From the NCBI GenBank assembly GCA_947175265.1, contig CAMWMD010000005.1, positions 1-64,000 of the forward strand: a DNA stretch of 64,000 nt. Direction: 5' to 3'. A program made the translations under genes and the position numbers. This DNA is from an uncultured Porphyromonadaceae bacterium. GTDB taxonomy: Bacteria > Bacteroidota > Bacteroidia > Bacteroidales > Muribaculaceae. The notes under the pieces were generated by a model that saw only the letters and a list, made by a program, of their open reading frames with translations, ran no database searches and was not told where the DNA came from. Within the stretch, counting starts at the first letter, position 1. Each line of letters opens with the position of its first letter. Positions 1 through 9,770 of this stretch are shown here, piece by piece.

Positions 1-369
1 AATTTGAAGATCAATATATTTAAAATTTTTTTATCGTGCAAATGTACGACTTCATTGTCTTGCTTTTGGACAAAATTGCACCTCATCGAAAATTATAACT
101 GACTTTCTTTCCTCAAGCTTAATATTTTTTATCTGCTGAAGTCGAAAGAAGACCTTGTGAGTTTTCCTTCCACTGAAGCAACTTATTGTAGATCTTTCTT
201 TTGAAAATTATAGGAGACAACATAACTATATGATATTATTTTGCGAATTTACAAAAAATTATCTGACCACCAAATTCAAAACAACCATATTCACTCTGAC
301 CACCAAATTCATTTAAGAAGACTGTAACTATGCTGATACCCTACATAGTCTAACTTGTACTGCTGCTTA

Positions 370-413
370 TACTCTTACTTATACTCTTACTTGTACTCTT
401 ACTTGTACTCTTA
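370..413. repeat. Short tandem repeat, about 12-bp unit TACTCTTACTTR, three copies plus a partial
   Basis: Read directly: TACTCTTACTTA TACTCTTACTTG TACTCTTACTTG TACTCTTA. Confidence 0.8.
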
Positions 414-477
414 TCTTGCACATGCAATTACTTTTAATAGTATAGAGGCCCCTAAGTTCAGAGACCTAAAAGAATAT

Positions 478-1368
478 TTACTGCCACAGTTTCTCATCTT
501 GCCAGTCATTTGGAAACCCCATCGCTGATACATCTATATTGGGATATTTACCAAGTAAAGACCTGAAACGAGCGGCAAACGTGTTCTGAGGATTGACCGC
601 CTGAAGAAAATACAGCAGAATTGACATAATATAGTACACACGCTTAGTATCAGCCGGAATATCTATAAACGGCAAATGAGTCCTGCGAGGAACGAGTGCG
701 TTTATACTTAACCTACGGTTCCATAACCTGCTGTGATGGGCGCATATATTGCGAACATAAACTATTGAGTGCAGCCACGACTCCATAATTGTATCAGTAA
801 GGCCATAAAATCTCGCTACTTTTCTACGCGCATGACCGGCTTTAAGCCAGCGGTACATCATTGACAATGTACCGAATGAACTTACTTCAAATGTCATCCA
901 GCTTGGCGGAAAGACATTTGAATACCTGCGTTGAAAATCAACGATTGCATCATCATCACTTCGGCGCAATTCTGCCTCCAGACTTGATAATAATCCCGCA
1001 TGACGATTGGCATCCCTGAAATTTGTAGCATTTTCAAACCAATATATACCAGACTCGTCTCCCATTATCAAAGACAGCTGTGTCCTGATGGAAATTTCAA
1101 TTTTTTCCATCTCAGAGCAAATCATCTTCCTGAGTTCAGAGTCAAATTTATAGAGGTTATAGGCATCATCAAAACTTGCGCCGAGTTTGAAAGTTCGAGA
1201 ACCCGGCACCCGAAACGGAGTAAGATAACTCTTCATTCTGAAAAGACTAATGTTTTCAAGAATGTGTTGCGCTCTGTTTTCATCAGTGAAAACCAGACCT
1301 TCGGATTTCAGAAGTCTTATCTGGTCAGCAACTGAGATTTGTGGTTGATTGTAGCGTGGCAGTGTCAT
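478..1368 (-). CDS. Abi family protein (AbiD/AbiF-like, HEPN-type)
   Basis: 296-aa ORF; N-terminus ISVADQIRLLKSEGLVFTDENRAQHILENISLFRMKSYLTPFR typical of Abi_2 proteins; C-terminal RNICAHHSRLWNR matches the HEPN RNxxxH motif. Confidence 0.85.
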   Translation of the reverse strand: MTLPRYNQPQISVADQIRLLKSEGLVFTDENRAQHILENISLFRMKSYLTPFRVPGSRTFKLGASFDDAYNLYKFDSELRKMICSEMEKIEISIRTQLSLIMGDESGIYWFENATNFRDANRHAGLLSSLEAELRRSDDDAIVDFQRRYSNVFPPSWMTFEVSSFGTLSMMYRWLKAGHARRKVARFYGLTDTIMESWLHSIVYVRNICAHHSRLWNRRLSINALVPRRTHLPFIDIPADTKRVYYIMSILLYFLQAVNPQNTFAARFRSLLGKYPNIDVSAMGFPNDWQDEKLWQ

Positions 1369-1783
1369 AAAAAAGAAAAACTTACCCTGAGCGCGCTGTT
1401 CTTACGGGAAGCGGGGTAAGTATGTTACTGCAAATTTACCAATTTTTTTTGAAATAACAAAATTCTCATCAAGTATTGCGTATTTTGGGCGCTTCTAGCC
1501 ATACAAAAAGGAATCCCTTTTACGATTCCTTCTAAGAGTGTGCTTTGAAAATGATTGCAGACACCGCAAATATTCCCTGCGCTCCATATTCGAGGCAATC
1601 CTGTATCTTCTGGTCAGCGGCTGCCGATGGCGAATGCTTCCAAAGGATTTTCCGAAATGACAGTCGGTCTATAAGTTTTACCAACACACTCTTAAACTTC
1701 CTTTCCCTTCACTATCCCCCTACTTACACGAACAAATTTTATTTATTTTTATACTGCCCGATAAAAGTAAGTATTGAGATAAT

Positions 1784-3823
1784 TTAGACATTGGTATTAA
1801 AGGAATAATCCTTTATCTTTTTCCTTAGGGCTTTAACTTCCTCAGGCTTTTCCTTCTTTTTCTTATTCATTAATTCCATAAACTTCTCAATTTCCATATC
1901 TGAATCAAAGGCTTTAATCAATTCTTCAACGTTGTCATCGGATTGACTCAATGTGAGTCCTTTCTTATGCATTAATGTACGCAAAGCAAGAACTCCCTTG
2001 TCATACTCTGGAGAAAACTCCACCACTTTCTGAAGAAGATGCAGACCCGGATCTGTAGTATACAATTCATTGAAGACGCCGGCGAGATAAAGGAGCTTTA
2101 CATCCGGTGTAGACATATCAAAGGTCTCTGCTATATGAGAGATCAGACTGTCAGCCTCTTCATATCGTTTTAATTTTGTAAGTATACGAACCTTTACATA
2201 CTTTGCCTCATAACAATCATGAACAGCCAATACCCCGTCAATCGCTTGCAACGCTTCTTCAAATCTCTTTCCATAAAGACACAGCAACCCCAATAGAAAT
2301 TGTGCTGTCCAATGATAGGTGGTATTCAATTTCTCCGGCACTTCCACTATACGGCCAAATAGATTTTCATCATCGATTACAGTATCAAGAAATCTTTTAG
2401 CCATACGGATACCCTCTTTTAGATCTCCTACCTCAGCCCTTTTAAGAACTAAATCAAGATATGCCCCCGCTGCTTCATCAACATTATGGTTCTTAATAGC
2501 ATCATAGGCAATTTTTCCGCTTTCTATTTCCCGGCTTATATCCTCTTGGTTATTGTAATCATTCGCATACTTTAGGATTTCCGCGCTCGTATTGGCATAT
2601 TTGGGGTATACTTTCCTTGTCAGATACAACCCATCGAGGCTCTTGACCCTGCTTAAAGCAACATACAACTGTCCGGATGCAAACAATCCACTGTTAAGAT
2701 TGAAATGGAGCTTATCAAAAGTCATTCCCTGACTTTTATGTATCGTGATCGCCCATGCCAACCGGAGAGGATATTGGGTAAAAGTGCCCAAAACTTCCTT
2801 ATTAATTTTCTTTTCTTTAGCATCATATTCATATTTTACTGAATCCCAATCACACTTTGCTACCGTGCATATTACACCCTCCTTTGTCTTAACCTGGATT
2901 TCTTCCTTATCTAACTTATGTACCACCCCAATCGTACCGTTCACCCATTGCTTGGTGGCCTCATTACGTGTAAACATTACCTGGGCTCCAACTTTCAGTA
3001 TGAGCTTCTCCTCGACCGGAAACCTTTTCTCCTCAAAACGTCCCGTTACAGTTCCCTCATATACGTATTCCTCTCCCGGCAGCTCTGCCAGCCGTTGACG
3101 GTTAATTTTGTCAGCTTCCCTATTCACACTCGTCAATGTCACAGCGAGTTCATCTCTCTCCGGAATAATAATACGTGTATTCAATAAAGCGATATCCTCC
3201 TTGGTCATCCGGTTCATCCTTACATTCTCAAGAATACGGATATATCTTTCATCTTCCTGACGATACACCTTTTGAAATTCTATTTTTACCATCCTTATGC
3301 GCTTTATCGCAAAAGAATTATAAAAGAAGAAATTATTGCTCCTATATATATCCATCAGGAATTGTTGCTCGGGCCCCGCTTTTACTACCGGTGGCAATTG
3401 AAACATATCCCCTACAAATACCATTTGCTTGCCTCCGAAAGGCTTGTAAGTCCTCAGATATTTGCGCATTGTGGCATCAATGGCATCCATGACATCTGCC
3501 CGCACCATCGATACCTCATCAATGATTATCGTATCAGCATGAATCAGGGAAAGGATATGGGATTGGCTCATGTGTCCTACCGTTCCGGGCATACACGCCT
3601 CCATAGGCAACCCGAAAAATGAATGTATCGTTTCTCCCCCTGCAAGGATAGCCGCCACTCCTGTAGAAGCCAAGGTTATAAAATTTTTATATTTTACCTC
3701 CCTTTGGACATTACGCAAAAAAGTGGTCTTACCGGTTCCTGCCCTTCCCGTAAGGAAGAAGCAGGAATTAGTATCGGCTATCAGTTCGTAGGCATACTGT
3801 TGTTCGATATTATTCTGATCCAT
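1784..3823 (-). CDS. Pif1/RecD2-like SF1B helicase with C-terminal TPR-like extension
   Basis: Walker A FLTGRAGTGKTTFL, Walker B TIIIDEVSMV, C-terminal helicase motif AWAITIHKSQGMTFDKLHF; helical repeat-like tail. Confidence 0.85.
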   Translation of the reverse strand: MDQNNIEQQYAYELIADTNSCFFLTGRAGTGKTTFLRNVQREVKYKNFITLASTGVAAILAGGETIHSFFGLPMEACMPGTVGHMSQSHILSLIHADTIIIDEVSMVRADVMDAIDATMRKYLRTYKPFGGKQMVFVGDMFQLPPVVKAGPEQQFLMDIYRSNNFFFYNSFAIKRIRMVKIEFQKVYRQEDERYIRILENVRMNRMTKEDIALLNTRIIIPERDELAVTLTSVNREADKINRQRLAELPGEEYVYEGTVTGRFEEKRFPVEEKLILKVGAQVMFTRNEATKQWVNGTIGVVHKLDKEEIQVKTKEGVICTVAKCDWDSVKYEYDAKEKKINKEVLGTFTQYPLRLAWAITIHKSQGMTFDKLHFNLNSGLFASGQLYVALSRVKSLDGLYLTRKVYPKYANTSAEILKYANDYNNQEDISREIESGKIAYDAIKNHNVDEAAGAYLDLVLKRAEVGDLKEGIRMAKRFLDTVIDDENLFGRIVEVPEKLNTTYHWTAQFLLGLLCLYGKRFEEALQAIDGVLAVHDCYEAKYVKVRILTKLKRYEEADSLISHIAETFDMSTPDVKLLYLAGVFNELYTTDPGLHLLQKVVEFSPEYDKGVLALRTLMHKKGLTLSQSDDNVEELIKAFDSDMEIEKFMELMNKKKKEKPEEVKALRKKIKDYSFNTNV

Positions 3824-3847
3824 GCGTAGTTTTTTATGACAATTTTA

Positions 3848-4354
3848 TTAATGAGATTCCAAAAGTGGAAGCATCTTCATAAGACGGGGGTTATAATCAT
3901 CGTCAAGGAAATCCTTAAAACACCCCTCCACAAGTCTTTTCGCTTCTTTCCTCATAATATCGTCAGTTGTTTTTATCCCCATGAGTTTTACTCCGGAAGC
4001 AAGATAATTAAATATCAATTCCTCACATTCCTGCGGAATATCCACTGATTGACGATGGACTTTCTCAAAATCCTTTTTCTGCACCAACTCCAGTTTATTG
4101 CCATTGAACGCATAGAGCTCTATGGTGTTCAGATAGGTCCAAATATGATATTGTCCCACTTTCTCCTTAATAAGGACATTCTCGCAGAAACGTATCCCTT
4201 CGTAAGTATAGTTGCCTCCTACTGTCTCATAATTATTTATAAGAAACATTTTCTGGCCTCTATCCCAAACGGGAGTTGGCTTCTTCGGTGTACCGAAAGA
4301 AGGGAGGAGAGTATTAAAGAGATCTTTACTGAGAGCTTTTTCAAAGGATGCCAT
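3848..4354 (-). CDS. Hypothetical protein, paralogous to the neighbouring 4385..4840 ORF
   Basis: 168-aa ORF; shares YTYEGIRF...GQYHIWTYLNTIELYAFNG with TYFKGVRF...GQGYAYTFLNGITLYAWDG. Confidence 0.7.
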   Translation of the reverse strand: MASFEKALSKDLFNTLLPSFGTPKKPTPVWDRGQKMFLINNYETVGGNYTYEGIRFCENVLIKEKVGQYHIWTYLNTIELYAFNGNKLELVQKKDFEKVHRQSVDIPQECEELIFNYLASGVKLMGIKTTDDIMRKEAKRLVEGCFKDFLDDDYNPRLMKMLPLLESH

Positions 4355-4384
4355 ATTTATTCAATTTTAAAGATTCATTATTGA

Positions 4385-4840
4385 TTATGCAATCTGTTTT
4401 TGATAGTTTTCCATCTCTTCCACCATTTGGCGAGAAAAAGAGAGAACTTGATGCTCAGGTATAGACTGACCCAAGATTTTTGCCTGTCCCAAAAGGTATT
4501 CCTTTAGAATTTCTATTGCCTCATTTCTGGCGAAAGACTCTGAAAACGTTCTCCAATTATCGAATCCTCCATAAAAACGACGCCCTATCATTGACGCTTT
4601 TGTCCCATCCCAGGCATAGAGAGTAATGCCATTAAGGAATGTGTAGGCATATCCCTGACCGATGTCATAATGCACGGCAAGGCGAGGAGAGAAACGGACT
4701 CCTTTAAAATATGTGTTGTTGGATGCGCTTGTATAACCCGTAGTAAGATATAGATTATGTTTCGCATTGTAGGTAAGTGCTGCTCCGGAGAGTGCGGGAA
4801 GTGCTTTTGAAGCCAACTGGATAAGTGCTGAGTTTGCCAT
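4385..4840 (-). CDS. Hypothetical protein, paralogous to 3848..4354
   Basis: ORF of 176 aa; likely start at internal Met (MANSALIQLASKALPALSG) at 4840. Confidence 0.7.
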   Translation of the reverse strand: MANSALIQLASKALPALSGAALTYNAKHNLYLTTGYTSASNNTYFKGVRFSPRLAVHYDIGQGYAYTFLNGITLYAWDGTKASMIGRRFYGGFDNWRTFSESFARNEAIEILKEYLLGQAKILGQSIPEHQVLSFSRQMVEEMENYQKQIA

Positions 4841-5283
4841 AATGTATGTTTTTGTTTTTTGTTTTTTTGATTCCCTCAAGGTTTTCATTACAAAATTATA
4901 TACCACCAATGTCATTTAGGTAAACAGACCTTCACCATTGTATGAAATAGAAATGATATTGTATGAAGGATGAACACCTACCGGGATTTTAAGAAATAAA
5001 AAGATAATGAAATCCTGAGTTTACATGGCAAATTTATACAATACGACAGACGCGACTATAATCCTTACAATTTTGCGGAAATTACCTTTGAATACGGTTT
5101 TATACGAACTGCAAGGTTGCAATACTGCGTTTCAAGCCCTGCAAAGAATACATGACAAAACCTAAGAAGCGACCTGATTAAAAAATCCTTCAGTCACTGG
5201 AAAAAGGAGTTAGAAACCTTTGATGAATATTATCAGCCCATGTTGACAAGAAATCATATTAGGAAATCATTATTAATCAAACT

Positions 5284-5411
5284 ATTCCTCATATTCTTTG
5301 AAATTTGTGGATTCTATTCCTCATATTCTTTGAAATTTGTGGATTCTATTCCTCATATTCTTTGAAATTTGCGGATTTTATTCCACAAATTCTTTAAAAT
5401 TTGTGGATTTT
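5284..5411. repeat. Four tandem 32-bp repeats, each dyad-like (ATTCCTCATATTCTTTGAAATTTGTGGATTCT and variants)
   Basis: Copies at 5284-5315, 5316-5347, 5348-5379, 5380-5411; copy 4 contains the perfect inverted repeat TCCACAAATT-ctttaa-AATTTGTGGA. Confidence 0.95.
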
Positions 5412-5486
5412 AGAATTATCAATCCAAATATTTTTGTGAATATATAAACTATAACTATATTTACACCGTCAATTTACACATAAGAT

Positions 5487-5611
5487 ATGAGTAAGATTAA
5501 TAGAGAACTCCAATCAATTATAGAGAAACAAATAGGAACCAACAAAGTCATTTTAGTTATGGGGATTTCAAAGTCATTACCCCTGACAACGTGGAAGAAA
5601 TATTGATGTAA
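5487..5611 (+). pseudogene. Internally deleted remnant, probably of an AAA/DUF4143-type ATPase
   Basis: Frame 1: MSKINRELQSIIEKQIGTNKVILVMG..., resembling the start of DUF4143 ATPases; shifted frame: HFSYGDFKVITPDNVEEILM*, resembling their C-terminus. Confidence 0.45.
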
Positions 5612-5624
5612 TTAGGAAGCACGG

Positions 5625-6503
5625 TCACTTCTGAGGTTTACGCTCTCCGGAAGCCGTATTCCGGCGGGGAAAGGCATCGATCATGGAGCCGGGAGTCGCG
5701 TTGATAATCTCCACTCCCATGCTGGCGGCAAAATCCCGCAACAGCCAGTAACTGCGGAAGGCTACCGTCATGCTGCCGAGAACATCGTGGAGATGCAGAC
5801 CTGCGTACGCCTCACGCACCCTCTCCTTCTCCTTATCGTTGTCTTCATAGAAATGCGGCTGTATGCTGACCACGAAATTTTCATCGTCGACACTCAAAGT
5901 CTGTGTCCACGTATGGTCCGCTCCACAAAGATATATTCTGCGGAACCCCTCCCGCATCGCCGACATAATCGCCGGAATCATGACATTGCGAGGCCGAGGC
6001 ATACCGAGACCGTTGCGATACAGAAAATGAGACAACCCCTTGAATCCCTCCACCGGGGTCAGGTTGAAGGTTGATAATGTGAGATTGTCATTACCCATGG
6101 CCAAAGCCTTCACCAGATGAAGAGCCCTCACAGGCACAAACAAGGTCATTTTCCAACTTACTTTACGCAAGTTCTCCCAAAGTCGGGCTACGTTCGGATG
6201 TCCCGTCGCTGAAAAGAACACACCGTCGGCAAGAATATAATACCGGGGGCGGAGACTTGTGAAATCCGGAGTGTTGGCGAAGAAGTTGACCGCCATCAGT
6301 TCATTGCTCTCCAGCCATTCGCGTTCCCTGTCTATTGTCTGCCGGAGCGACGGGCCGTTACCCATGATTACTATCGAACTCCCCTCCGGCTGCGTGCGGC
6401 GGGAACTGACCCCCTTTGAAAGAAGCGCTACCTTCACAAGAGAAGCCAACGATGATGTGAAACGTCCCAATCCCTGTTGTATCTTGTCGTAATTCATAAT
6501 CAT
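5625..6503 (-). CDS. DUF115/MptE-like or Cst-I-like glycosyltransferase-fold protein
   Basis: GNGPSLRQTIDRE near N-terminus, ADGVFF and YLCGADHTWTQTL motifs typical of the DUF115/sialyltransferase-like family. Confidence 0.6.
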   Translation of the reverse strand: MIMNYDKIQQGLGRFTSSLASLVKVALLSKGVSSRRTQPEGSSIVIMGNGPSLRQTIDREREWLESNELMAVNFFANTPDFTSLRPRYYILADGVFFSATGHPNVARLWENLRKVSWKMTLFVPVRALHLVKALAMGNDNLTLSTFNLTPVEGFKGLSHFLYRNGLGMPRPRNVMIPAIMSAMREGFRRIYLCGADHTWTQTLSVDDENFVVSIQPHFYEDNDKEKERVREAYAGLHLHDVLGSMTVAFRSYWLLRDFAASMGVEIINATPGSMIDAFPRRNTASGERKPQK

Positions 6504-6742
6504 TAACCTCTATCACCATCCTCCTATTACACTATTACAGGCCCTCAACTCCACGGAAGGCCGACTGTCTCCGCAAATTTAATAATTAAATATGAAACGG
6601 TATGAACATATCTCCCCTTTTTACATATCTGCACCAAATCCATCGACCGGATTCCTCAAAACCGACTCTTTCACGGATGCCAAAATAAAAGTATGAAATC
6701 CCGGAAACGACTCCACATATATGATTATCTAATTATTTTGTT

Positions 6743-6750
6743 TATATTTG
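6743..6750 (+). promoter_or_regulatory. Bacteroidetes-type -7 element TATATTTG upstream of the ferredoxin/Tat operon
   Basis: Matches TAnnTTTG consensus, 29 bp before the first ORF. Confidence 0.55.
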
Positions 6751-6778
6751 CATTTTATTTCAGCCTAACAATCATGAT

Positions 6779-8254
6779 ATGCTTAAGAATATAAGAAGAA
6801 TTTCAGCCGTAATCTTCTTTTTGCTGATTACGTTGCTTTTCCTTGATTTCACTGGGTCGATACAGAGATGGTTCGGCTGGATGGCGAAAATCCAATTCCT
6901 GCCCGCACTTCTGGCCCTGAACATCGGAGTCCTGGCTTTCCTTGTGGTGATGACTCTCCTCCTTGGCCGAGTCTACTGCTCCGTCATCTGCCCCCTTGGT
7001 GTCATGCAGGATGGCTTCGGATGGATAGGGAGGAAAGTAAGGAAGAACCGCTACGGCTACTCCCGCCCCCTGAATATCCTGAGATACGTGATGCTGGGGC
7101 TTATGGCCGTGGCCATAATCGCAGGTATAGGGTCGTTTGTTGCCTTGCTGGCTCCATACAGTGCTTACGGACGCATTGCCCAGACACTGCTTGCCCCCGT
7201 ATGGCAATGGGGCAACAATCTCCTTGCCTCCTGGGCGGAAAGCCATGAGAGTTACGCCTTCTACAGCGTCGACGTATGGCTCAGAAGCGGAGTGACTCTT
7301 GCCGTGGCCGCCACCACACTCATAGTGCTCGGCATCCTCGCATACCGCAACGGGCGCACATACTGCAATACCGTATGCCCCGTTGGAACACTCCTTGGCT
7401 TCCTCGCAAGATTCTCATGGCTGCGTCCCGTAATCGACTCCGGGAAGTGCAACAGTTGCGGCCTCTGCGCACGCAATTGCAAGGCCGCATGTATCGACAG
7501 CAAGGCGCATAAGATCGACTACTCCCGTTGCGTCACATGCTTCGACTGCATCGGCAAATGTCACAAAGGAGCGATCTCCTACACCTTCCGCCGAAGCCTG
7601 CAGGATGAGACGGAGGGGGTCGCTGACGCTTCAAGAAGGCAGTTCCTCACGGTTTCAGGCCTGATTGCCTCCGCCACACTGCTTAAGGCAGAGGAAAAGA
7701 CCGTCGACGGCGGTCTCGCCACAATCACCGACAAGAAGATTCCCGAACGCAAGACAAAGATCGTGCCTCCGGGCGCCTTGAGCATCGCCAATCTGGAATC
7801 ACACTGCACGGCCTGTCAGTTATGTGTCGCCGCTTGCCCCAACGGCGTACTGCGCCCCTCGACACAGTTGGATTCCCTGATGCAGCCGGAATCCTCATAC
7901 GAAAGGGGGTATTGCCGCCCTGAATGCACACGCTGTTCGGAAGTATGTCCGGCAGGTGCCATAAGACCCATCACCCGCGCTGAGAAATCATCCGTACAGA
8001 TCGGACACGCCGTATGGGTTAAGGCAAACTGCATACCTCTGACCGACGGTGTGGAATGCGGCAACTGCGCCCGCCACTGCCCTTCGGGCGCAATCACAAT
8101 GGTTGCCTCCGATGCGGCGGATGTGAACTCCCCCAAGATTCCGGTGGTGAATACAGAGAGATGCATCGGCTGCGGAGCCTGCGAGAACCTATGCCCCGCT
8201 CGCCCTTTCAGCGCAATCTATGTGGAAGGCCACGAAAGACACAGAATAATCTAA
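6779..8254 (+). CDS. NapH/CcoG-like membrane polyferredoxin (4Fe-4S binding protein)
   Basis: N-terminal TM segments with CxxxCPxG motifs; multiple CxxCxxCxxxCP clusters; internal twin-arginine sequence SRRQFLTVSGLIASATLL. Confidence 0.85.
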   Translation: MLKNIRRISAVIFFLLITLLFLDFTGSIQRWFGWMAKIQFLPALLALNIGVLAFLVVMTLLLGRVYCSVICPLGVMQDGFGWIGRKVRKNRYGYSRPLNILRYVMLGLMAVAIIAGIGSFVALLAPYSAYGRIAQTLLAPVWQWGNNLLASWAESHESYAFYSVDVWLRSGVTLAVAATTLIVLGILAYRNGRTYCNTVCPVGTLLGFLARFSWLRPVIDSGKCNSCGLCARNCKAACIDSKAHKIDYSRCVTCFDCIGKCHKGAISYTFRRSLQDETEGVADASRRQFLTVSGLIASATLLKAEEKTVDGGLATITDKKIPERKTKIVPPGALSIANLESHCTACQLCVAACPNGVLRPSTQLDSLMQPESSYERGYCRPECTRCSEVCPAGAIRPITRAEKSSVQIGHAVWVKANCIPLTDGVECGNCARHCPSGAITMVASDAADVNSPKIPVVNTERCIGCGACENLCPARPFSAIYVEGHERHRII

Positions 8255-8269
8255 CCTATAGAATTAATC

Positions 8270-9661
8270 ATGAGCCACATCATAAACCGAAGGGAGTTCC
8301 TGAAAAGACTCGGAATCGGAGCCGGAATCACCGGGCTTGCTCTGACCGGTTGCAAAAGGCCGGCCGAGAACCTGGCACGGGATAATTCTGCCTCCAAGGA
8401 TATCCCCACAGATAAAATGACCTACCGGATAAATCCCAAAACCGGTGAGAAAGTCTCCATCCTCGGATACGGGTGCATGAGATGGCCCAACAAGGAGGAT
8501 GACAGCGACGAAATCGACCAGGAGGCTGTGAACCGTCTCGTGGATACGGCCATTGCGCACGGCGTGAATTATTTCGACACATCCCCGGCCTATTGCAGAG
8601 GGAAATCGGAACACGTCACCGGTATCGCGCTCTCCCGCCATCCGCGTGATTCCTATTTCATCGCCACGAAAATGTCGAATTTCGCTCCTCAAACCTGGAG
8701 CCGGGATGCCTCCATCGCCATATACAGGAACTCGCTCAAGGAACTCCGCACCGACCATATCGATTATATGCTCCTGCATGCTATCGGAGGTGGCGAGGAT
8801 GCCATGAAGGTGTTCAACTCGCGCTTCATCGATAACGGAATCCTCGATTTCCTTGTGGCCGAAAGGGAGGCCGGAAGAATACGCAATCTCGGTTTCTCCT
8901 ATCATGGCGACATCGCTGTGTTCGACTGGGCTTTGGCTAATCATGACAAGTACAAGTGGGATTTCGTGCAGATCCAGCTCAACTATCTCGACTGGAAACA
9001 TGCCAAGGAACTGAATCCCCGCAACACCGACGGCGAATATCTGTATGGCGAACTTGAGAAACGCGGTATACCGGCCGTGATAATGGAGCCCCTGCTCGGC
9101 GGAAGGCTCTCCAACGTGCCTGACCATATAGCCGCTCGCCTGAAGCAACGCGAACCGGAAAACAGTGTGGCCTCCTGGGCCTTCAGATATGCCGGCACTC
9201 ACCCCGACGTGCTTACCGTGTTGAGCGGTATGACATACATGGAGCATCTTGAGGATAATCTAAGGACGTATTCCCCACTGAAACCTCTCAATGAGGATGA
9301 GATTCAATTCCTCTACGACACCGCCGACCTTATGGTGCAGTATCCCACCGTGGCCTGCAACGATTGCAAATACTGTATGCCCTGCCCTTACGGAATTGAC
9401 ATACCGGCCATCCTGCTCCACTATAACAAGTGCGTCAATCAGGGTAATGTCGCCGAGAGCACACAGTCGCCCAATTATGCCGAGGCCAGACGCGCATTCC
9501 TCGTGGGATACGACCGTTCGGTGCCTAAACTCAGGCAGGCGAGCCATTGCATCGGATGCAACCAATGCTCACCACATTGTCCACAATCCATTGATATCCC
9601 CAAGGAACTGCACCGAATTGACCGTTACGTGGAGGATCTCAAACAGGAGACCCTCTCATGA
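8270..9661 (+). CDS. Tat-signal aldo/keto reductase with C-terminal 4Fe-4S domain, probable lipoprotein
   Basis: NRREFLKRLGIGAGITGLALTGC = Tat motif plus lipobox; AKR motifs GYGCMRWP and FDTSPAY; C-terminal CNDCKYCMPCPYG and CIGCNQCSPHCP. Confidence 0.9.
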   Translation: MSHIINRREFLKRLGIGAGITGLALTGCKRPAENLARDNSASKDIPTDKMTYRINPKTGEKVSILGYGCMRWPNKEDDSDEIDQEAVNRLVDTAIAHGVNYFDTSPAYCRGKSEHVTGIALSRHPRDSYFIATKMSNFAPQTWSRDASIAIYRNSLKELRTDHIDYMLLHAIGGGEDAMKVFNSRFIDNGILDFLVAEREAGRIRNLGFSYHGDIAVFDWALANHDKYKWDFVQIQLNYLDWKHAKELNPRNTDGEYLYGELEKRGIPAVIMEPLLGGRLSNVPDHIAARLKQREPENSVASWAFRYAGTHPDVLTVLSGMTYMEHLEDNLRTYSPLKPLNEDEIQFLYDTADLMVQYPTVACNDCKYCMPCPYGIDIPAILLHYNKCVNQGNVAESTQSPNYAEARRAFLVGYDRSVPKLRQASHCIGCNQCSPHCPQSIDIPKELHRIDRYVEDLKQETLS

Positions 9662-9770
9662 AGCCTCGGAGGATATGTCTACCCTTCTGAAGACACGACC
9701 CGGTGGCAATCCCTCTTAGGGAAACCGACATACATTAATAATTTCTCAGATACTAAAACGACCTGACAAT

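Noticed and set aside
5284-5411. Possible CRISPR array
   Set aside because: The repeats are contiguous with no unique spacers and no cas genes are nearby; they are tandem dyads.
8264-9247. 327-aa antisense ORF under the aldo/keto reductase gene
   Set aside because: Opposite strand of a clear conserved enzyme; shadow ORF.
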